A stretch of DNA of 64,000 bases, from the NCBI RefSeq assembly GCF_905171765.1, contig NC_053393.1, positions 187,453,921 to 187,517,920 on the forward strand, read 5' to 3'. This stretch comes from Bufo bufo (lineage: Eukaryota > Chordata > Amphibia > Anura > Bufonidae). The notes below the pieces were generated by a model that saw only the letters and a list, made by a program, of their open reading frames with translations, did not search any database and was not told where the DNA came from. Made by a program: the position numbers and the translations under genes. This document shows, piece after piece, positions 48,085 to 58,631 of this stretch; position 1 is the stretch's first letter, and every line of letters begins with the position of its first letter.

Positions 48085-48317
48085 CTCCAACTTTAGTTTT
48101 TGAATAATGAAAACATTCTTGGCAAATGCTTTTGCTTTGGTTCGTCTTGCCCCAGTCCAAGAATTTCACCTCTAGCGGCACAATAAAGATGCCCCCGACT
48201 GTCCCTCTTAATCATGGCCCCAGTTATGAAAAGCAACAAAATAGAACCGGAGTCCTATTCCCCTATTCCTAGCTGAAGAATTCAGGCGACCCGGCCTGCT
48301 TTGAACACTGCAAATTT
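48085..48317 (-). rRNA. 18S rRNA-derived fragment (central region)
   Basis: On the minus strand the sequence follows the central part of eukaryotic small-subunit rRNA. Recognisable on the plus strand are gaatttcacctctagcggc, gtccctcttaatcatggcc, aagcaacaaaatagaacc and caggcgacccggcctgcttt, in the right order. Many substitutions are present, so this is a pseudogene fragment, not a working rRNA. It lies within the hAT-like element. Confidence 0.85.
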
Positions 48318-48565
48318 TTTCAATGGTCAGCTAAGCAGCAGGCACTCTCCCATAATTTTTTAAATGGTCAGCTCAGCAGCATGCCCTCAACCATAATGTT
48401 TTAGAGGGTCAGCTCAGCAGCGGGCCCTCGTATATAATGGTTTAAAGGGTCAGCTCACCTGCAGGCCCTCACCTACAATCTTTTACAGGGTCAGCTAACC
48501 AGCAGGCCCTCATCTACAATCTTTTACAGGGTCACCTGCAGGCCCTCACCTAATTATACCTAATA
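48318..48565. repeat. Tandem array, unit about 55 bp, between 18S fragments
   Basis: Five or so units with gggtcagctcagcagcaggcc and tacaatcttttaca phrases. It stands where the intervening part of 18S rRNA would be expected. Confidence 0.8.
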
Positions 48566-48779
48566 GGTCATTTGCACGCATGCTGCCTTGCTTGGATGTG
48601 GTAGCTGTAGCCGTTTTTCAGGCTCCCTCTCCGGAATCAAACACTGGTTCCCTGTTACCCGTGGTCACCGTGGTTGGTGCTGAAAATAACATCGAAAGTT
48701 GATAGGGCAGACATCCGAATGGATCGTCGCCATCACGTGGACAGGCGATCGGCCCCAGGTTATCTAGAGTCACCAAAGC
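48566..48779 (-). rRNA. 18S rRNA-derived fragment (5' region)
   Basis: On the minus strand this corresponds to the 5' part of 18S rRNA. Plus-strand landmarks are ttggatgtggtag, caggctccctctccggaatc, ccctgttacccgtggtcacc, cgaaagttgatagggcagac and ttatctagagtcaccaaagc. It is in the same orientation as, and collinear with, the fragment at 48085-48317. Substitutions show it is not a functional rRNA. Confidence 0.88.
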
Positions 48780-49399
48780 GGCAGCAGGCCTTCGCCCATA
48801 ATGTTTTAGATGGTCAGGTCAGCAGGCGCTTGCTCCAAATGTTTTTGAGGGTCACCAGCAAGCCATCAATCATAATTTTTCAAGGTTGTGTATGATGCCC
48901 TCCTTTATGTGTAACAAAGGGTGTATTGGAGTGCCGTTTCCTTGTAATTTTTGGCAGCCCTTTCACTTAGTGCATAGGCTTTATAAGTGTAGGAGTCCCA
49001 CTACCTGAACAATTGTACTACAATTGTAATTTTTTGCAGCAATTGCACTTTATATACAAGTAAATATACAAGAAAGAATGTTTCCTAACAAAGTTTCCTC
49101 TAAAATCGTATTATTGTCTGTCTGTAAAAGTGGCGTACTACTCGGACAACACCGTTCCGAGCAGATGCATCCAGACATCCTCCCCATGCTGTTCCCAAAC
49201 CATTTCAGTGGTGTTTCCATCAATTTCTGACCTTTTCCTATGAACCAGGCACCCTCCCCTCTTCGAAGCAAGGAGTGCCTGGTTTAATGCTCGGGTTCTC
49301 CCATTGACTTCCATTATACTTGGGTGCTAGGTAGAGCACCCGAGCATTTCGATGTGTTCGGCCCAAGCACCCGAGCACTATGGTGCTCGATCAACACTA
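48780..49399. other. Right part of the hAT-like element
   Basis: Two more units of the 55-bp repeat (48780-48885) are followed by unremarkable sequence. The terminal inverted region from about 49320 carries cccgagcac/gtgctcg repeats and ends ctcgatcaacacta. Confidence 0.6.
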
Positions 49400-49439
49400 C
49401 CAGACATCCATCCTTTTTTCCCAAAACATCAAGTTTCTA

Positions 49440-49850
49440 CAGTTCATAAGTGTTTTATAGGCTTATTGCCAGCATCAATAGCATACATTCTGCTACAAAT
49501 GCTTTGTACTGCGTCAAGATACTATGCAGTTTTAGTGAATGCATTGTACTGTAATCCATTAATATAGAAGTTTAATTCCACACATTGTATTACGTCAATA
49601 TGTAGTTTTAGTGAATGCATTGTACTGAAATGACATATAATTTAACATATAATATATAGCAGTTTCATTCCATGTTTTGTATTGCATCAAGATAATGTAC
49701 AGTTTTAGTGAACGCTTTACACTGTAACAACTGCATTCATATAACAGTGTCATTCCATGCATTGTATTACATCAAGATACCATGCTACCATGTGAACATA
49801 TTGTACTGTAATAAATGCATTAATATAGCAGTTTTATTCCACACATTGTA
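49440..49850. repeat. Tandem array, unit about 100 bp
   Basis: Four units share attccatgcattgtatt(g/a)c, atcaagata and cagttttagtgaa(t/c)gc phrases. Confidence 0.8.
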
Positions 49851-50597
49851 TTGCCTTTTTTAAATTGTCAATACTAGTGTGCAGTGTGTTTGTAAAAGGG
49901 GGTGGACATTTAATTGTGCCTCTGTCACTAAATTCCATGGGGAAAAAAACACTTGCAATTTTTCCACTACTATTTAGTAATCTGTGTACCAAACCAGGTG
50001 GCGTCACACCCAAATAGACAAAGTTGTCCTCCACAAATGTACTAAACATCACATTTGTCAAAATGAATAAGGCATAGAACCATAAAGGATTTTCACACAC
50101 CTATAGCTGAGGTATGATGAATGGCTCTGCCATTGCTGACAGTGACTATTCATCAATGGCTCATCATAGCACCAACACTATCTGCCTGCCAACCATCATG
50201 TTTAGTACTGTATGGCTGCTGTTGTCACCACCATCACAGCTTCTACTCCCCCTATAGCCACTAGTTCTACCTAGCTGCCACTACTATTACCCCTACAGAG
50301 CTGCACACACATCTACTGCCTTGTCTGTTCCATGCTGCTACTGCTGCCGCTACTATTGCTACCACATGCCACTATTACCCCTACACACTTTAGACCTTAT
50401 CCTTTCCATTTCCACACCATACTTCTGCTGCTCCCAAAAATAAGTGAACATTTTTGAAGCCTTGTTTAGAACAAGCCACTGTTTCCTCTGACAATTAAAA
50501 CTTGTGTGTGTATAAATACAGGCAAGGATTCTGACCACATTAGCACATAACTTTTGGATGCTTGTGCAGAACAAGCCACAGTTTTTTTTTCTGACAA
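49851..50597. other. Probable decayed repeat, no intact gene
   Basis: An 88-codon minus-strand frame (49834-50100) looks protein-like but unrecognised. 50430-50600 contains two units of a roughly 100-bp repeat (ctgacaattaaaacttgtgtg, ctgacaattaa) into which element 2 inserted; its continuation is at 58632. Confidence 0.4.
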
Positions 50598-50999
50598 TTA
50601 ACCACCTCAGCCCCCAGTGCTTAAACACCCTGAAAGACCAGGCCACTTTTTACACTTCTGACCTACACTACTTTCACCATTTATTGCTCGGTCATGCAAC
50701 TTACCACCCAAATGAATTTTACCTCCTTTTCTTCTCACTAATAGAGCTTTCATTTGGTGGTATTTCATTGCTGCTGACATTTTTACTTTTTTTGTTATTA
50801 ATCGAAATTTAACGATTTTTTTGCAAAAAAATGACATTTTTCACTTTCAGTTGTAAAATTTTGCAAAAAAAACGACATCCATATATAAATTTTGCTCTAA
50901 ATTTATTGTTCTACATGTCTTTGATAAAAAAAAAATGTTTGGGTAAAAAAAAAATGGTTTGGGTAAAAGTTATAGCGTTTACAAACTATGGTACAAAAA

Positions 51000-53760
51000 T
51001 GTGAATTTCCGCTTTTTGAAGCAGCTCTGACTTTCTGAGCACCTGTCATGTTTCCTGAGGTTCTACAATGCCCAGACAGTACAAACACCCCACAAATGAC
51101 CCCATTTCGGAAAGTACACACCCTAAGGTATTCGCTGATGGGCATAGTGAGTTCATAGAACTTTTTATTTTTTGTCACAAGTTAGCGGAAAATGATGAAT
51201 TATTTATTTATTTTTTTTTTTCTTACAAAGTCTCATATTCCACTAACTTGTGACAAAAAATAAAAACTTCCATGAACTCACTATGCCCATCACGAAATAC
51301 CTTGGGGTCTCTTCTTTCCAAAATGGGGTCACTTGTGGGGTAGTTATACTGCCCTGGCATTCTAGGGGCCCAAATGTGTGGTAAGGAGTTTGAAATCAAA
51401 TTCTGTAAAAAATGACGAGTGAAATCCGAAAGGTGCTCTTTGGAATGTGGGCCCCTTTGCCCACCTAGGCTGCAAAAAAGTGTCACACATCTGGTATCTC
51501 CGTATTCAGTAGAAGTTGGGGAATGTGTTTTGGGGTGTCATTTTACATATACCCATGCTGGGTGAGATAAATATCTTGGTCAAATGCCAACTTTGTATAA
51601 AAAAATGGGAAAAGTTGTCTTTTGCCAAGATATTTCTCTCACCCAGCATGGGTATATGTAAAAAGACACCCCAAAACACATTCCCCAACTTCTCCTGAAT
51701 ACGGAGATACCAGATGTGTGACACTTTTTTGCAGCCTAGGTGGGCAAAGGGGCCCATATTCCAAAGAGCACCTTTCGGATTTCACTCGTCATTTTTTACA
51801 GAATTTGATTTCAAACTCCTTACCACACATTTGGGCCCCTAGAATGCCAGGGCAGTATAACTACCCCACAAGTGACCCCATTTTGGAAAGAAGAGACCCC
51901 AAGGTATTCGCTGATGGGCATAGTGAGTTCATGGAAGTTTTTATTTTTTGTCACAAGTTAGTGGAATATGAGACTTTGTATGAAAAAAAAAAAAAATCAT
52001 CATTTTCCACTAACTTGTGACAAAAAATAAAAAATTCTAGGAACTCGCCATGCCCCTCACAGAATACCTTGGGGTGTCTTCTTTCCAAAATGGGGTCACT
52101 TGTGGGGTAGTTATACTGCCCTGGCATTTTCCAGGGGCCCTAATGTGTGGTAAGTAGGTAAATGACCAGTGAAATCCAAAAGGTGCTCTTTGGAATATGG
52201 GCCCCTTTGCCCACCTAGGCTGCAAAAAAGTGCCACACATGTGGTATCTCCGTACTCAGGAGAAGTTGGGGAATGTGTTTTGGGTGTCTTTTTACATATA
52301 CCCATGCTGGGTGAGAGAAATATCTTGGCAAACGACAACTTTTCCCATTTTTTTATACAAAGTTGGCATTTGACCAAGATATTTATCTCACCCAGCATGG
52401 GTATATGTAAAATGACACCCCAAAACACATTCCCCACCTTCTCCTGAGTACGGAGATACCAGATGTGTGACACTTTTTTGCAGCCTAGGTGGGCAAAGGG
52501 GCCCATATTCCAAAGAGCACCTTTCGGATTTCACTCGTCATTTTTTACAGAATTTGATTTCAAACTCCTTACCACACATTTGGGCCCCTAAAATACCAGG
52601 GCATTATACCTACCCCACAAGTGACCCCATTTTGGAAAGAATAGACCCCAAGGTATTCGCTGATGGGCATAGTGAGTTCATGGAAGTTTTTATTTTTTGT
52701 CACAAGTTAGTGGAATATGAGACTTTGTATGAAAAAAAAAAAAATCATCATTTTCCACTAACTTGTGACAAAAAATAAAAAATTCTAGGAACTCGCCATG
52801 CCCCTCACGGAATACCTTGGGGTGTCTTCTTTCCAAAATGGGGTCACTTGTGGGGTAGTTATACTGCCCTGGCATTTTCCAGGGGCCCTAATGTGTGGTA
52901 AGTAGGTAAATGACCAGTGAAATCCGAAAGGTGCTCTTTGGAATATGGGCCCCTTTGCCCACCTAGGCTGCAAAAAAGTGTCACACATCTGGTATCTCCG
53001 TACTCGGGAGAAGTTGGGGAATGTGTTTTGGGGTGTCTTTTTACATATACCCATGCTGGGTGAGAGAAATATCTTGGCAAAAGACAACTTTTCCCATTTT
53101 TGTATACAAAGTTGGCATTTGACCAAGATATTTATCTCACCCAGCATGGGTATATGTAAAATGACACCCCAAAACACATTCCCCAACTTCTCCTGAGTAC
53201 GGCGATACCAGATGTGTGACACTTTTTTGCAGCCTAGATGCGCAAAGGGGCCCAAATTCCTTTTAGGAGGGCATTTTTAGACATTTGGATACCAGACTTC
53301 TTCTCACGCTTTGGGGCCCCTAGAATGCCAGGGCAGTATAAATACCCCACATGTGACCCCATTTTGGAAAGAAGACACCCCAAGGTATTCAATGAGGGGC
53401 ATGGCGAGTTCATAGAAATTTTTTTTTTTTGGCACAAGTTAGCGGAAATTGATATTTTTTATTTTTTTCTCACAAAGTCTCCCGTTCCGCTAACTTGGGA
53501 CAAAAATTTCAATCTTTCATGGACTCAATATGCCCCTCACGGAATACCTGGGGGTGTCTTCTTTCCGAAATGGGGTCACATGTAGGGTATTTATACTGCC
53601 CTGGCATTCTAGGGGCCCTAAAGCGTGAGAAGAAGTCTGGAATATAAATGTCTAAAAAATTTGACGCATTTGGATTCCGTGAGGGGTATGGTGAGTTCAT
53701 GTGAGATTTAATTTTTTGTCACAAGTTAGTGGAATATGAGACTTTGTAAGAAAAAAAAAT
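51000..53760. repeat. Array of alternately inverted repeats in element 2
   Basis: Same units as 23500-25330. Palindrome centres of the first type lie near 51215, 51985, 52740 and 53460; those of the second type near 51605, 52355 and 53105, about 750 bp apart within a type. Shared landmarks include caagttagtggaatatgaga and caaatgtgtggtaaggagtt. Unit identity appears high. Confidence 0.88.
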
Positions 53761-53804
53761 AATAATTCCGCTAACTTGGGCCAAAAAAATGTCTGAATGG
53801 AGCC

Positions 53805-54090
53805 TTACAGGGGGGTGATCAATGACAGGGGGGTGATCAATGACAGGGGGGTTGATCAATGACAGGGGGTTGATCAATGACAGGGGGGTGATCAATGACA
53901 GGGGGGTGATCAATGACAGGGGGGTGATCAATGACAGGGGGGGTGATCAATGACAGGGGGGGTGATCAATGACAGGGGTGGTGATCAATGACAGGGGGGT
54001 GATCAATGACAGGGGGGTGATCAATGACAGGGGGGTGATCAATGACAGGGGGGTGATCAATGACAGGGGGGTGATCAGGGAGTCTATATG
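53805..54090. repeat. Minisatellite, unit about 18 bp
   Basis: About 15 units of tgatcaatgacagggggg with one-base length variation in the G run. It merges into the satellite at 54091. Confidence 0.93.
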
Positions 54091-57000
54091 GGGTGATAAC
54101 CACAGTCATTGATCACGCCCGTGTAAGGCTTCATTCAGACGTCCGTATGCGTTTTGCGGATCCGATCCATCTATCAGTGGATCCGTAAAAATCATGCGGA
54201 CGTCTGAATGGAGCTTTACAGGGGGGTGATCAATGACAGGGGGGTAATCAATGACAGGGGGGTGATCAGGGAGTCTATATGGGGTGATCACCACAGTCAT
54301 TGATCATGCCCCTGTAAGGCTTCATTCAGACGTCCGGATGCGTTTTGCGGATCCGATCCATCTATCAGTGGATCCGTAAAAATCATGCGGACGTCTGAAT
54401 GGAGCTTTACAGGGGGGTAATCAATGACAGGGGGGTGATCAGGGAGTCTATATGGGGTGATAACCACAGTCATTGATCATGCCCCTGTAAGGCTTCATTC
54501 AGACGTCCGGATGCGTTTTGCGGATCCGATCCATCTATCAGTGGATCCGTAAAAATCATGCGGACGTCTGAATGGAGCTTTACAGGGGGGTAATCAATGA
54601 CAGGGGGGTGATCAATGACAGGGGGGTGATCAGGGAGTCTATATGGGGTGATAACCACAGTCATTGATCATGCCCCTGTAAGGCTTCATTCAGACGTCCG
54701 GATGCGTTTTGCGGATCCGATCCATCTATCAGTGGATCCGTAAAAATCATGCGGACGTCTGAATGGAGCTTTACAGGGGGGTAATCAATGACAGGGGGGT
54801 GATCAATGACAGGGGGGTGATCAGGGAGTCTATATGGGGTGATAACCACAGTCATTGATCATGCCCCTGTAAGGCTTCATTCAGACGTCCGGATGTGTTT
54901 TGCGGATCCGATCCATCTATCAGTGGATCCGTAAAAATCATGCGGACATCTGAATGGAGCTTTACAGGGGGGTGATCAGGGAGTCTATATGGGGTGATCA
55001 CCACAGTCATTGATCATGCCCCTGTAAGGCTTCATTCAGACGTCCGGATGCGTTTTGCGGATCCGATCCATCTATCAGTGGATCCGTAAAAATCATGCGG
55101 ACGTCTGAATGGAGCTTTACAGGGGGGTAATCAATGACAGGGGGGTGATCAGGGAGTCTATATGGGGTGATAACCACAGTCATTGATCATGCCCCTGTAA
55201 GGCTTCATTCAGACGTCCGGATGCCTTTTGCGGATCCGATCCATCTATCAGTGGATCCGTAAAAATCATGCGGACGTCTGAATGGAGCTTTACAGGGGGG
55301 TAATCAATGACAGGGGGGTGATCAATGACAGGGGGGTGATCAGGGAGTCTATATGGGGTGATAACCACAGTCATTGATCATGCCCCTGTAAGGCTTCATT
55401 CAGACGTCCGGATGCGTTTTGCGGATCCGATCCATCTATCAGTGGATCCGTAAAAATCATGCGGACGTCTGAATGGAGCTTTACAGGGGGGTAATCAATG
55501 ACAGGGGGGTGATCAATGACAGGGGGGTGATCAGGGAGTCTATATGGGGTGATAACCACAGTCATTGATCATGCCCCTGTAAGGCTTCATTCAGACGTCC
55601 GGATGCGTTTTGCGGATCCGATCCATCTATCAGTGGATCCGTAAAAATCATGCGGACATCTGAATGGAGCTTTACAGGGGGGTGATCAGGGAGTCTATAT
55701 GGGGTGATCACCACAGTCATTGATCATGCCCCTGTAAGGCTTCATTCAGACGTCCGGATGTGTTTTGCGGATCCGATCCATCTATCAGTGGATCCGTAAA
55801 AATCATGCGGACATCTGAATGGAGCTTTACAGGGGGGTGATCAGGGAGTCTATATGGGGTGATCACCACAGTCATTGATCATGCCCCTGTAAGGCTTCAT
55901 TCAGACGTCCGGATGCGTTTTGCGGATCCGATCCATCTATCAGTGGATCCGTAAAAATCATGCGGACGTCTGAATGGAGCTTTACAGGGGGGTAATCAAT
56001 GACAGGGGGGTGATCAATGACAGGGGGGTGATCAGGGAGTCTATATGGGGTGATAACCACAGTCATTGATCATGCCCCTGTAAGGCTTCATTCAGACGTC
56101 CGGATGCGTTTTGCGGATCCGATCCATCTATCAGTGGATCCGTAAAAATCATGCGGACGTCTGAATGGAGCTTTACAGGGGGGTAATCAATGACAGGGGG
56201 GTGATCAGGGAGTCTATATGGGGTGATAACCACAGTCATTGATCATGCCCCTGTAAGGCTTCATTCAGACGTCCGGATGCCTTTTGCGGATCCGATCCAT
56301 CTATCAGTGGATCCGTAAAAATCATGCGGACGTCTGAATGGAGCTTTACAGGGGGGTAATCAATGACAGGGGGGTGATCAATGACAGGGGGGTGATCAGG
56401 GAGTCTATATGGGGTGATAACCACAGTCATTGATCATGCCCCTGTAAGGCTTCATTCAGACGTCCGGATGCGTTTTGCGGATCCGATCCATCTATCAGTG
56501 GATCCGTAAAAATCATGCGGACGTCTGAATGGAGCTTTACAGGGGGGTAATCAATGACAGGGGGGTGATCAATGACAGGGGGGTGATCAGGGAGTCTATA
56601 TGGGGTGATAACCACAGTCATTGATCATGCCCCTGTAAGGCTTCATTCAGACGTCCGGATGCGTTTTGCGGATCCGATCCATCTATCAGTGGATCCGTAA
56701 AAATCATGCGGACATCTGAATGGAGCTTTACAGGGGGGTGATCAGGGAGTCTATATGGGGTGATCACCACAGTCATTGATCATGCCCCTGTAAGGCTTCA
56801 TTCAGACGTCCGGATGTGTTTTGCGGATCCGATCCATCTATCAGTGGATCCGTAAAAATCATGCGGACATCTGAATGGAGCTTTACAGGGGGGTGATCAG
56901 GGAGTCTATATGGGGTGATCACCACAGTCATTGATCATGCCCCTGTAAGGCTTCATTCAGACGTCCGGATGCGTTTTGCGGATCCGATCCATCTATCAGT

Positions 57001-58140
57001 GGATCCGTAAAAATCATGCGGACGTCTGAATGGAGCTTTACAGGGGGGTAATCAATGACAGGGGGGTGATCAATGACAGGGGGGTGATCAGGGAGTCTAT
57101 ATGGGGTGATAACCACAGTCATTGATCATGCCCCTGTAAGGCTTCATTCAGACATCCGGATGCGTTTTGCGGATCCGATCCATCTATCAGTGGATCCGTA
57201 AAAATCATGCGGACGTCTGAATGGAGCTTTACAGGGGGGTAATCAATGACAGGGGGGTGATCAGGGAGTCTATATGGGGTGATAACCACAGTCATTGATC
57301 ATGCCCCTGTAAGGCTTCATTCAGACGTCCGGATGCCTTTTGCGGATCCGATCCATCTATCAGTGGATCCGTAAAAATCATGCGGACGTCTGAATGGAGC
57401 TTTACAGGGGGGTAATCAATGACAGGGGGGTGATCAATGACAGGGGGGTGATCAGGGAGTCTATATGGGGTGATAACCACAGTCATTGATCATGCCCCTG
57501 TAAGGCTTCATTCAGACGTCCGGATGCGTTTTGCGGATCCGATCCATCTATCAGTGGATCCGTAAAAATCATGCGGACGTCTGAATGGAGCTTTACAGGG
57601 GGGTAATCAATGACAGGGGGGTGATCAATGACAGGGGGGTGATCAGGGAGTCTATATGGGGTGATAACCACAGTCATTGATCATGCCCCTGTAAGGCTTC
57701 ATTCAGACGTCCGGATGCGTTTTGCGGATCCGATCCATCTATCAGTGGATCCGTAAAAATCATGCGGACATCTGAATGGAGCTTTACAGGGGGGTGATCA
57801 GGGAGTCTATATGGGGTGATCACCACAGTCATTGATCATGCCCCTGTAAGGCTTCATTCAGACGTCCGGATGCGTTTTGCGGATCCGATCCATCTATCAG
57901 TGGATCCGTAAAAATCATGCGGACGTCTGAATGGAGCTTTACAGGGGGGTAATCAATGACAGGGGGGTGATCAATGACAGGGGGGTGATCAGGGAGTCTA
58001 TATGGGGTGATAACCACAGTCATTGATCATGCCCCTGTAAGGCTTCATTCAGACGTCCGGATGCGTTTTGCGGATCCGATCCATCTATCAGTGGATCCGT
58101 AAAAATCATGCGGACATCTGAATGGAGCTTTACAGGGGGT
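54091..58140. repeat. Composite satellite with a 1,056-bp higher-order unit
   Basis: I count 23 copies of a palindromic block (ggcttcattcagacgtccgg ... cggacgtctgaatggagc) separated by one to three tgatcaatgacagggggg units and gggagtctatatggggtgat. Monomer spacings of about 191, 191, 156, 155, 192 and 172 bp recur. A cctttt variant of the palindrome at 55221, 56277 and 57333 is exactly 1,056 bp apart, showing a six-monomer higher-order repeat present two full times plus five monomers. Identical 64-codon minus-strand frames in it are by-products. Confidence 0.92.
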
Positions 58141-58303
58141 TGATCAATGACAGGGGGGTAATCAATGACAGGGGGGTGATCAGGGAGTCTATATGGGGTG
58201 ATCAGGGAGTCTATATGGGGTGATCAGGGGCTAATAAGGGGTTAATAAGTGACGGGGGGGGGGGTGTAGTGTAGTGTAGTGGTGCTTGGTGGGACTTTAC
58301 TGA

Positions 58304-58627
58304 GCTACCTGTGTCCTCTGGTGGTCGATCCAAACAAAGGGGACCACCAGAGGACCAGGTAGCAGGTATATTAGACGCTGTTATCAAAACAGCGTCTAAT
58401 ATACCTGTTAGGGGTTAAAAAAAACACATCTCCAGCCTGCCAGCGAACGATCGCCGCTGGCAGGCTGGAGATCAACTCTCTTACCTTCCGTTCCTGTGAG
58501 CGCGCGCGCCTGTGTGCGCGCGTTCACAGGAAATCTCTCGTCTCGCGAGATGACGCGTATATGCGTCCACTCGGAATGAATCAACCACCTCCAGGACGCG
58601 TCTGTGCGTACAGCGGTCCGGAGGTGG
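58304..58627. repeat. Five consecutive hairpins at the left end of element 2
   Basis: Read inward from the terminus the inverted repeats are 58585-58627, 58493-58530 (cctgtgagcgcgcg arms), 58428-58472 (atctccagcctgccagcg arms), 58363-58407 (caggtatattagacgctgtt arms) and 58304-58355 (gtcctctggtggtc arms). They correspond one to one with those of element 1; the second, fourth and fifth have different arm sequences. Confidence 0.85.
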
Positions 58628-58631
58628 TTAA

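Larger units (their letters stand above)
42692..49399. mobile_element. Long hAT-like non-autonomous element with 8-bp target duplication
   Basis: CCAGACAT occurs at 42684-42691 and again at 49400-49407. The enclosed sequence starts tagtgatgatcgagcac and ends gtgctcgatcaacacta, an inverted pair differing at one base in the first 15. TAG ends and 8-bp duplications are characteristic of hAT. Inside are a Harbinger-like MITE, a 116-bp array, a CR1 insertion carrying a Tc1 insertion, two 18S rRNA-derived blocks and a hammerhead-like sequence. No hAT transposase is visible, so it would depend on one supplied elsewhere. Confidence 0.8.
50602..58627 (-). mobile_element. piggyBac-type non-autonomous element 2
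   Basis: TTAA flanks both ends (50598-50601 and 58628-58631). The ends ccacctcagccccc and ccggaggtgg are inverted repeats. Its right end (50602-50990), inverted array (51000-53760) and hairpin-rich left end (58304-58627) match element 1 in reverse orientation. In place of a transposase it has a minisatellite and a 4-kb satellite. It should move only with a transposase made elsewhere (inference). Confidence 0.88.

Noticed and set aside
48085..48779. A functional rRNA gene
   Set aside because: Only two fragments are present, with many substitutions and a tandem repeat in place of the middle; no rDNA context.
23500..53440. Recurring frames such as MGPFAHLGCKKVSH and MTLFCSLGGQRGPHS on both strands
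   Set aside because: They arise from the inverted repeat units, appear on both strands of the same palindromes, and resemble no protein.
54106..58023. A dozen identical 64-codon minus-strand frames (MTVVITPYRLPDHPP...)
   Set aside because: They repeat exactly with the satellite monomer and have no gene signals; they are by-products of the repeat.
53805..58140. Regular repeats with spacers, superficially CRISPR-like
   Set aside because: Spacers are themselves repeated, units are palindromic transposon pieces, and the genome is eukaryotic.
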